Assembly (NCBI GenBank): GCA_006226965.1
Contig: SBGQ01000105.1
Location: 1 to 36,017, forward strand
Direction of reading: 5' to 3'
DNA length: 36,017 nt
Source: a bacterium
Lineage (GTDB): Bacteria; Bacteroidota; Rhodothermia; Balneolales; M1805
Below, piece by piece: positions 26,500-33,512 of the stretch. The notes under the pieces are model-generated. The model was not told the DNA's origin. It searched no databases and saw nothing but the letters and a program-made list of their open reading frames with translations. Within the stretch, counting starts at the first letter, position 1. Each line of letters starts with the position of its first letter. The position numbers and the translations under genes were made by a program.

Positions 26500-27282
26500 A
26501 TGAAAAAGGTCTATTTGTTTTTGATTGTATTGTTTGCTGCCATTCAATCAACACATGCTCAACTAAACTCAGCACAAATTGATTCACTTGATGCGGTTTT
26601 TATGTACGGAACGGTATCAAATGAGATGGGAAAAATCGGATTCCGAATGTATGATTCCAAAGTTAATCACAAACGTCCGATAATTATTTTTCTACACGGA
26701 TCGGGTGAGAGAGGAGCAGATAATAAAACTCCGCTAAAATGGGGAGCTATGGATATTTTAAATCATGCGAAACGTTTAGGTGAGGACCCAATACTTATTG
26801 TGCCCCAATGTCCTGATGGAAGAAGATGGGTTGAGGTTGATTGGGATTTGCTTTCACATAAACAGCCTGAAAAACCTTCAGAACCATTGACCTTAGTTAT
26901 GCACTTGTTGGATTCCGTATTGGCAAATAATCCAAATGTAGATGAATCTAGAGTGTATTTAACTGGCATGTCGATGGGTGGTTTTGGGACTTGGGATTGG
27001 ATAACACGAAATCCAAATTTATTTGCAGCTGCTATTCCGGTATGTGGCGGTGTTGACGAAACTGTATTAAATAATGTAGCTGAAATGCCAATTTGGGTTC
27101 ATCACGGAGCTGATGATAATGTAGTTAATCCGATTCGTTCCAGAAATGCTGTGTCTGAGCTAAGAAAATATGATGCGCCTGTCCAGTTTACCGAGTATGT
27201 ACAAACAAATCATAACTCTTGGTCGCCGACATATTCAAATTCCAATGTATATAAGTGGCTTTTCCGGCAGAGAAAAAAGTAG
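26500..27282 (+). CDS. Secreted alpha/beta-hydrolase (esterase/phospholipase type)
   Basis: 260 residues from the ATG at 26500, chosen because MKKVYLFLIVLFAAIQSTHA is a standard signal peptide; a GTG at 26461 would put 13 extra residues ahead of it. The fold shows the oxyanion strand IIIFLHGSGERGAD, the nucleophile elbow GMSMGG (Ser158), the acid HHGADDNVV (Asp205 or 206) and the base NHNSW (His238). This is the dienelactone/LpqC/PHB-depolymerase-like branch often labelled prolyl-oligopeptidase-like. It is probably periplasmic or secreted and hydrolyses an ester; the substrate is not readable. Convergent with the next gene, with directly adjoining stop codons (TAG at 27280-27282 then CTA). 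Confidence 0.88.
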   Translation: MKKVYLFLIVLFAAIQSTHAQLNSAQIDSLDAVFMYGTVSNEMGKIGFRMYDSKVNHKRPIIIFLHGSGERGADNKTPLKWGAMDILNHAKRLGEDPILIVPQCPDGRRWVEVDWDLLSHKQPEKPSEPLTLVMHLLDSVLANNPNVDESRVYLTGMSMGGFGTWDWITRNPNLFAAAIPVCGGVDETVLNNVAEMPIWVHHGADDNVVNPIRSRNAVSELRKYDAPVQFTEYVQTNHNSWSPTYSNSNVYKWLFRQRKK

Positions 27283-28212
27283 CTACCAATATTTTTCTAA
27301 GTCATTGCTGGGCTTCCATTTATCCTGTGGTTCGAAATATTCATACAAGGTTCTTGATACTTCGCGGATAAATACAAAACCGGGATCATTATAATCAAAA
27401 GATTGTTTTTTTTGTTGATCTGTAATCACACAAAAGAAATAAGTTCCGTGTTCTGCTTGTACTCCAACAACTTCAGATTTGGAACGCGCAATGGCGCCTT
27501 GCTTAGAAAGCATAAATGTGTTCGGTGGAATTTGACTCAAGGCTTCACCGTCCCAATAACTTCGGGATAAAATGCGAATCATTTTTTCACTAGCGTCTTT
27601 TGAAACGAATTTTTTATCATAAATACCCAAAAGCAAATCAGTCATTTCTCTCGGCGTTGTAGTACCCCAACCATGGCGCATTTCAAACCATTCTCGACCG
27701 TACGTTTTAGTGTTTACTCTTGTGTGGATAAATCCATTAGTTTTCAGCCAATCATTGATAGCAACGCCATAACCTGCAACATCCTGCAGCCATATACTGG
27801 CAGAATTATCACTAAAAATGAGCATAAGATTCAGCAATTTATTAATGCTTATTTTCGAACCCATCTCAAAACTGTTTACAATATCTGTATCGTAAGGGTA
27901 GGCATAGTTTTTTTGATAGGTTAGTTCATCATTAATATCCAACTCACCTTGTTCTATGCGGTCGAAAATTCGCAATAAGATTGGAATTTTTATCATACTG
28001 GCGCTAGGGTATAAGGAATCCTGATTTATTCCGGCAACAACGCCTTTGTCTTTGTGATACACGTAAATTCCGGCAACACCTTCAAATTCACTAACCATCA
28101 TTTCTAATTTTTTTTGTAACACGAAGTCTGTTTTATGTTTTGGGGCTTGTGCAAAAACACCGCCTGAAAACACAACATCAACTAACAAAAAAAAGGCAAC
28201 GACTAATTTCAT
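27283..28212 (-). CDS. Class A beta-lactamase-fold serine hydrolase (exported)
   Basis: 309 residues with a signal peptide (about 1-22, ending VFAQ). Motifs of the penicillin-binding/class A family: SMIK (Ser72, Lys75), SDN (Ser134-Asn136), TTTPREM and a KQG in place of KTG. The omega-loop ExxLN of true class A beta-lactamases is not evident (the region reads GREWFEMRHGWG), so efficient deacylation of beta-lactams is doubtful. It may act as a peptidase or a peptide/amide hydrolase of the Beta-lactamase2 family. The stop codon abuts that of the esterase with no gap and no terminator. Start ATG fits the signal peptide. Confidence 0.82.
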   Translation of the reverse strand: MKLVVAFFLLVDVVFSGGVFAQAPKHKTDFVLQKKLEMMVSEFEGVAGIYVYHKDKGVVAGINQDSLYPSASMIKIPILLRIFDRIEQGELDINDELTYQKNYAYPYDTDIVNSFEMGSKISINKLLNLMLIFSDNSASIWLQDVAGYGVAINDWLKTNGFIHTRVNTKTYGREWFEMRHGWGTTTPREMTDLLLGIYDKKFVSKDASEKMIRILSRSYWDGEALSQIPPNTFMLSKQGAIARSKSEVVGVQAEHGTYFFCVITDQQKKQSFDYNDPGFVFIREVSRTLYEYFEPQDKWKPSNDLEKYW

Positions 28213-28340
28213 TGGAAAATTTACAAGTCCGAATATGAATAATTATAATAGATAATTTTAAGCGTTATCGTCAATCAAAAGTTTAAAGTTAAACGGTAAG
28301 TTCTCTAAAGTATTTTGAGTGACTTTAGTATATTCAAACT

Positions 28341-29081
28341 ATGTTTGAAATTAGTGTGTACTCCGTTTTTATTGCCGCTTTGATAACTGCACTTGCCACA
28401 GGATTAGGCGCTGTACCATTCTTTTTTATTAAGAAAATTTCTGATTGGTGGTTAGGAGTTTCAAGCGCTGTTGCGGCCGGACTCATGCTCTCCGCAAGTT
28501 CATCACTTATCTACGAAGCTTCACAATATTCAGTAGAAAGAACAATTTTTGGAATACTATTAGGCCTGTTTTTAATCGTGTTAAGCGATAAGTTATTAGA
28601 AAATAAACAGGTGAATATTGAAGATATACCACAGGCAGATTCAAAAAAAATGTTACTCATAATGGGTGTAATGACTTTACATTCCTTTGCAGAAGGAATT
28701 GGAGTTGGGGTTAGCTTTGGCGGAACTTCTGAGTTAGGCGTATTTATTACAACAGCAATTGCCATTCATAATATTCCTGAAGGTTTAGCTATTAGTTTGG
28801 TATTGGTTCCGCGTGGAGTTTCTGCTATCAAATCTGCCGGATGGAGTGTATTCAGTTCTCTTCCGCAGCCAATTATGGCTATTCCTGCGTTTTTATTTGT
28901 ACTTACATTCACAGACTTTCTGCCGATTGGTTTAGGCTTAGCAGCAGGAGCAATGATTTGGATGGTTTTTTCTGAAATGATAAAAGATGCACTTGAACAT
29001 GTAGATTCTTCTGTGATTGCAATCGTAGTAACTCTGGCTTATACTGCAATGTTTGCATTCCAGTATTTAGTAATCGAGTAG
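28341..29081 (+). CDS. ZIP family divalent metal transporter
   Basis: 246 residues with about eight hydrophobic segments. The ZIP metal-binding helices are HSFAEGIGVGVSFG (TM4) and HNIPEGLAISL (TM5), the pattern of GufA/ZupT-type transporters. The His/Asp-rich loop of eukaryotic ZIPs is reduced to an acidic loop (ENKQVNIEDIPQADSKK). It should import Zn2+ or related divalent ions across the cytoplasmic membrane. First gene of a tight unit: 11 bases to the AI-2E permease, which starts just after its stop. 128 bases lie upstream, shared with the divergent beta-lactamase-fold gene. Confidence 0.92.
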   Translation: MFEISVYSVFIAALITALATGLGAVPFFFIKKISDWWLGVSSAVAAGLMLSASSSLIYEASQYSVERTIFGILLGLFLIVLSDKLLENKQVNIEDIPQADSKKMLLIMGVMTLHSFAEGIGVGVSFGGTSELGVFITTAIAIHNIPEGLAISLVLVPRGVSAIKSAGWSVFSSLPQPIMAIPAFLFVLTFTDFLPIGLGLAAGAMIWMVFSEMIKDALEHVDSSVIAIVVTLAYTAMFAFQYLVIE

Positions 29082-29092
29082 AAGAATTTTAT

Positions 29093-30178
29093 ATGGATGA
29101 TTTGCTCTCAACGGAAAGAGGTTTACGTTACCTTCGAATAATTAGCATAATGCTCACCATTATAGGTTTAAAGGTAGTCGGTGAGATGCTTTTTGCAGGT
29201 AAATCGCTTATTTTGCCTTTTGCGCTCGCATTGTTTTTGAGTTTTATTTTGGGGCCAATTATTGACTTTTTAGAAAAAAAGCGAATCCCAAGATGGTTAG
29301 CTATTCTAATTCCGATTCTGCTGACCGGATTTGTATTTTTTTTCTTAGGAATGTTGATCAAAAGCAATGTCCAAAGCTTTGTTATTGAATTTCCGAAATA
29401 TGAGACTCGTACCAAAGCTCTTTATGAAAATGTATTATCCTTGTTAAATATTCCGACTGATGTGTTTACAGGTTCTCCAAAAAGTTGGATAGATGATCCA
29501 AGATTGAGTCAGTATTTAGAAAATTTTTCTCTAACTAATACGATTTCAGGGATTTTAGGAGCGCTTTCAAACTTACTCTCAAATGCTCTGTTAGTTCTGT
29601 TGTTTTTAATGTTTTTATTGTCGGGGAGAAATCAACTTATCATAAAATTGCAGAAAGCGTTCAAAGAAGAAACCGCAAACCAGATAACATCGATTGTAAA
29701 AAACATAAATAGTCAGGTTCAAAAATATATCATTGCAAAAACGATAATTAGTATAGTTACTGCTATTTTGGTGATGATTGTTTTGTATTCCTTTGGTGTT
29801 GAATTCGCTTTGATTTGGGGAATATTGACTTTTTTATTGAATTTTATTCCAAATGTAGGTTCGATAATTGCCACACTGCTTCCACTCACAATTGCAGTTA
29901 TTCAGTTTGATAGTTTTGTCCCAATAATTTGGATTGGCGGGATATTAATGGCTATACAAACCGTGGTTGGAAATGTAATTGATCCTAAATACATCGGAAA
30001 AAGCATAAATCTAAGTGCTTTGGTTGTACTTTTGTCTTTAATTTTCTGGGGTTGGTTGTGGGGTATAATAGGGATGTTTTTGTCTGTGCCTATTATGGTA
30101 ATCATCAAAATTATATTGGAAAATATTCCTGAATTAAAATTTATGTCCACTTTAATGAGTGCAGAAAAACCCGAATAA
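29093..30178 (+). CDS. AI-2E family transporter (PerM/YdiK-type permease)
   Basis: 361 residues, about eight transmembrane helices in the AI-2E family pattern: two helices at the N-terminus (about 15-65), a long loop (about 90-155), then a C-terminal membrane bundle with ISIVTAILVMIVL, LNFIPNVGSIIATLLPLTIA and the typical NVIDPKYIGKSINL. Family members have been linked to autoinducer-2 export and, in other cases, to Na+/H+ antiport; the substrate here is unknown. It sits 11 bases after the ZIP gene and 1 base before tatD, so it belongs to the same transcript. Confidence 0.93.
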   Translation: MDDLLSTERGLRYLRIISIMLTIIGLKVVGEMLFAGKSLILPFALALFLSFILGPIIDFLEKKRIPRWLAILIPILLTGFVFFFLGMLIKSNVQSFVIEFPKYETRTKALYENVLSLLNIPTDVFTGSPKSWIDDPRLSQYLENFSLTNTISGILGALSNLLSNALLVLLFLMFLLSGRNQLIIKLQKAFKEETANQITSIVKNINSQVQKYIIAKTIISIVTAILVMIVLYSFGVEFALIWGILTFLLNFIPNVGSIIATLLPLTIAVIQFDSFVPIIWIGGILMAIQTVVGNVIDPKYIGKSINLSALVVLLSLIFWGWLWGIIGMFLSVPIMVIIKIILENIPELKFMSTLMSAEKPE

Positions 30179-30179
30179 C

Positions 30180-30944
30180 ATGATTGATACGCATGCACAT
30201 ATCTATTTGCCTCAGTTCGAAGAGCAAATAAATGAAGTCTTAGACAGAGCTATAGAAGCAGGTTTGACGGATATTTTGATGCCCGGTATACATGAGGAAA
30301 GTTGGCAACAAATGGCCAGACTTCCACAAAGAAATGATATTAAATTGCACAAAATGTTTGGGATTCACCCGTGTGATGTTGAGGAATCAGTACATAATTA
30401 TTACGATTTATTGATGAACTATTGCAAGAGAGCCGATGTAATTGCAATCGGTGAAACAGGCTTAGATTATTATTGGAGTACTGAACGAGTACATCAACAA
30501 AAAGAAAGTCTTCGAATACATTGTGTTGTGGCAAAAGAGCTTAAGAAACCAATTGTTTTGCATAATCGTGAAAGTACAACTGACCTGTTAAATTTAATTG
30601 AAGAAGAACAGGACGGGACTTTAACGGGAGTTTGGCATTGTTTTACCGGAAATATTGATGAAGGTAAACGAGCAATTGACTTAGGATTACATTTGGGAAT
30701 TGGCGGTGTTCTTACTTTTAAAAATGGAGGTATTGACAAAATTGTACCACATTTACCGGTAAAGAGTTTATTACTTGAAACAGATTCTCCATTTTTGGCA
30801 CCAAGTCCACATAGAGGTAAACAAAACGAGCCGGCATATACAAAACTCGTAGCAGATAAACTAAGTGTTTTAATTAATTTGCCGCTCACTGAAATAATTC
30901 AGATAACAGATAATAATTCTAAGAAATTATTTAAACTTGCCTAA
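30180..30944 (+). CDS. tatD: TatD family metal-dependent hydrolase (DNase)
   Basis: 254 residues from the ATG at 30180, one base after the previous stop; a GTG at 30159 would overlap that gene and is rejected. The family motifs are complete: DTHAHI (His5, His7), IAIGETGLDYYW (Glu), VLHNRES (His), GVWHCFTGN (His) and LLETDSPFLAPSPHRGKQNE (Asp). Expected activity is a metal-dependent 3'-5' DNase/exonuclease in the cytoplasm, with reports in DNA repair. No terminator is seen in the 55 bases before the next gene, so read-through into the subtilisin gene is possible. Confidence 0.95.
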   Translation: MIDTHAHIYLPQFEEQINEVLDRAIEAGLTDILMPGIHEESWQQMARLPQRNDIKLHKMFGIHPCDVEESVHNYYDLLMNYCKRADVIAIGETGLDYYWSTERVHQQKESLRIHCVVAKELKKPIVLHNRESTTDLLNLIEEEQDGTLTGVWHCFTGNIDEGKRAIDLGLHLGIGGVLTFKNGGIDKIVPHLPVKSLLLETDSPFLAPSPHRGKQNEPAYTKLVADKLSVLINLPLTEIIQITDNNSKKLFKLA

Positions 30945-30999
30945 TCGAAATCGGGAAAATTACCTCATTTATCGAGCACTAACGATTAATTACTAGTAT

Positions 31000-33456
31000 A
31001 TGAAAAGCGTATTAATGGCTTTGATGAGTTTTATACTTGTTCAAAGTTTATCTGCACAAAATAAACCACATGTTTATAAAGCATTTCAAAGTATAAAAGG
31101 GAAAACCATTCACCTTAATACCGAAAAGGAGCAATTAAAAACTGCACCAGCAAATTTGTCTTCGGTTTGGCAGAGTAAAGTAGATCCATCTCTAACCAAA
31201 TTTGTATTTACAAATTCTGAAAAACAGCTAAAAAAAGGACTTAATTCTAGCTTACAAAGAACTGAAAAACAGAAAGTGACCGTGTTTAAAGATAAGGCGG
31301 GTAAATTAAAAGCTCCTGTTTTTATCGAGTTTAATTCGGGTTCTGCCGGCTCGATTGAAGGATTTGAACTTAGAAGGATTTCACCTGAGCAAAATATCGC
31401 CATTGGATATATCGAAATCGAAAAGATAGAATCTGTTGCACTGAACAAATCAGTCGTAAAAATTCAGGCTGCCAAGTTTCACAAAAGAAAAAAAGTTGAA
31501 GGTATCAAAAGCATACAAGCAGATGTAATTCATGCCAGTTCTCTTGCTTTCCCAAATGGGGTAAAAGGTAAAGATGTTATAGTTGGTGTATTAGATACCG
31601 GAATTGATTTCGATTTGGATGTTTTTGGTAATCAGAACGGAACAAGAATTCAGTATTTATTGGAGTACACTATGACTGAAAGTGGTTCCGGAAATATTAC
31701 CTATGGACAAAATGAATGGACAAAAGCTCAAATTGATGCAAATCCAGCATCTGTAACTGCAAAAGACGGCTACGGCGGTGGTGGGCATGGAACTCATGTT
31801 ACATCAATAGCTGCTGGAAATGATGCAAATGGCTCTTATCCGACAGGTTCAATTGGAGTTGCACCTGAGTCTGATATCATCTTTGTAAAAGGTGACAGAG
31901 ATCCAGATTCAAATTCCGGGTTTTCTGATGATGATATCGTAGATGGAGTCGCATACATAATCGAGAAAGCTGAATTATTAGGAAAACCAGTTGTTGTAAA
32001 CCTATCATTAGGTGGAAACTACGGTCCATTAGACGGTACAGATTTATACGAGCAATACTTAACGCAGCTTACAGGAGATGGTAAAGTAATAATAGCAGCA
32101 GCAGGAAACGAAGGTTTTGACTTTTTACATACCGGTTATGCTAATGATTCAGAATCAGTTGTTGCTAGTGTTGATATTCCATGGGATGATATTAGTTTTG
32201 ATAAGTACATTTGGTCTGATGCCGGTGTAATTAGCGCATATAAAATTATTGCTTTAAATAAGGATACGTATCAGGAAGTGGGTTCTACACAATGGCTTAC
32301 GAAAGGTTCATCAAATTGGAATGATGTAGAAGCTATTCGTATTACTGATATGCAAACAAATGATAATGCAGGTTTTGTTTATCACTATTCAAACGGTGGA
32401 GTTAACAGTCAAAATGGTGATGAATACATACAAATTTATGTTTATGACGGCTATGATTCTGATGATGATGAAGATTATGCATGGATTGACGATTATGTCT
32501 GGGCAATTGCTTATCAAACAACCAATACAACCGGTAGAATTGATGTAATTAATGGTTATGCCAGTTCATCACCGGAAACGATAAATGTAACAGGTGCTAC
32601 TTTTATTCCGGGAGATCAAGCATTATCTGTCGGTTCTCCGGCTACAGCAAAAAATGTTGTCTCCGTGGGTGCATACGTTACGAATATATCTTGGCAGGAT
32701 ATCAATAACTCGAGTCATCAAACTAAATATCCGATGGATTTTGAGTTTTCTGAATATAGAAATGCAGTTTTAGGCGAATTAGCTTATTTCTCATCTCGTG
32801 GACCAACAAGAGATAATCGTTTAGCGCCAATAGTATCTGCTCCGGGCGATTTAATTTTTTCAAATCGTTCTTATGATATCAGTAACAATGAGTTAGAAGA
32901 GGAGTACATGACTGAGGGCGGTAAACTTATCGGTTATCAAGGTACATCTATGGCAACCCCATTTGTAACCGGAACAGTAGCATTGATGCTTCAAGTTAAT
33001 CCGGATTTAAACTATGAAGATATTGTTGACATCTTTTCGAGAAAATCAGTTAAAGATAATTTTACTGGTTCTGAAGCATCTACACTTTTTGGACATGGTA
33101 AACTCAACGCATATGAGTCTGTATTAGAAGCATATAATATGGCTACAAGCAATGAAAGTAATTCAGATATTGTACAGGAGTTTTCATTACTTGAAAACTA
33201 TCCGAACCCATTTAACCCAACTACTACAATTCGTTTTTCAGTTGCAAACATTGCAAATGTGAGCGTGAAAGTGTACGATTCAATCGGAAGAGAAGTAGTT
33301 ACTTTAGTGAATGAAAAACAATATTCAAAAGGCGTACATCAAATCCAGTTAAATGCTTCCGGTTTATCAAGTGGAGTTTATTGGATTAGAATGAAACAAC
33401 AGAATCAAAATGGAAGCATGAACTATAAAATGCATCCGGTCACACTAATTAAATAA
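31000..33456 (+). CDS. Secreted S8 subtilisin-like protease with sorting domain
   Basis: 818 residues. Signal peptide about 1-19 (ending QSLSAQ). A pro-region follows to about 180 (IKSIQADVIHA). The catalytic domain has Asp199 (GVLDTGIDF), His263 (GGHGTHVTSIAAG), oxyanion-hole Asn in VIIAAAGNEG and Ser650 (GTSMATPFVTGTVALML). About 180-200 residues of acidic beta-rich sequence (about 385-560, SDDDEDYAWIDDY) are inserted between His and Ser and may bind calcium or substrate. The C-terminal sorting domain (about 728-818) carries NYPNPFNPTTTIRF and VYDSIGREVVTLV, so the enzyme should be exported through a type IX-like system. Substrate unknown; extracellular protein degradation is the likely role. 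Followed by a strong bidirectional terminator. Confidence 0.94.
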   Translation: MKSVLMALMSFILVQSLSAQNKPHVYKAFQSIKGKTIHLNTEKEQLKTAPANLSSVWQSKVDPSLTKFVFTNSEKQLKKGLNSSLQRTEKQKVTVFKDKAGKLKAPVFIEFNSGSAGSIEGFELRRISPEQNIAIGYIEIEKIESVALNKSVVKIQAAKFHKRKKVEGIKSIQADVIHASSLAFPNGVKGKDVIVGVLDTGIDFDLDVFGNQNGTRIQYLLEYTMTESGSGNITYGQNEWTKAQIDANPASVTAKDGYGGGGHGTHVTSIAAGNDANGSYPTGSIGVAPESDIIFVKGDRDPDSNSGFSDDDIVDGVAYIIEKAELLGKPVVVNLSLGGNYGPLDGTDLYEQYLTQLTGDGKVIIAAAGNEGFDFLHTGYANDSESVVASVDIPWDDISFDKYIWSDAGVISAYKIIALNKDTYQEVGSTQWLTKGSSNWNDVEAIRITDMQTNDNAGFVYHYSNGGVNSQNGDEYIQIYVYDGYDSDDDEDYAWIDDYVWAIAYQTTNTTGRIDVINGYASSSPETINVTGATFIPGDQALSVGSPATAKNVVSVGAYVTNISWQDINNSSHQTKYPMDFEFSEYRNAVLGELAYFSSRGPTRDNRLAPIVSAPGDLIFSNRSYDISNNELEEEYMTEGGKLIGYQGTSMATPFVTGTVALMLQVNPDLNYEDIVDIFSRKSVKDNFTGSEASTLFGHGKLNAYESVLEAYNMATSNESNSDIVQEFSLLENYPNPFNPTTTIRFSVANIANVSVKVYDSIGREVVTLVNEKQYSKGVHQIQLNASGLSSGVYWIRMKQQNQNGSMNYKMHPVTLIK

Positions 33457-33472
33457 GCAGAGAATCTGATTT

Positions 33473-33512
33473 CAAAAAAAAAGCGGATAGAAAAATCTAT
33501 CCGCTTTTTTTA
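33473..33512. terminator. Bidirectional terminator between convergent genes
   Basis: A ten-base stem AAGCGGATAG (33481-33490) pairs perfectly with CTATCCGCTT (33497-33506), loop AAAAAT, with A7 before and T6 after. It serves the subtilisin gene on the plus strand and the amidase gene, whose stop codon starts at 33512, on the minus strand. Confidence 0.92.

Noticed and set aside
27283-28212. Calling this gene an antibiotic-resistance beta-lactamase
   Set aside because: The omega-loop Glu/Asn motif is absent and KTG is altered; only the fold is supported.
30159-30179. GTG start for tatD overlapping the AI-2E gene
   Set aside because: TatD proteins begin at MxDTHxH; the ATG at 30180 gives exactly this.
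30494-30889. A 131-codon minus-strand frame opposite tatD
   Set aside because: Fully inside tatD, whose catalytic motifs are complete; no family resemblance in the reverse frame.
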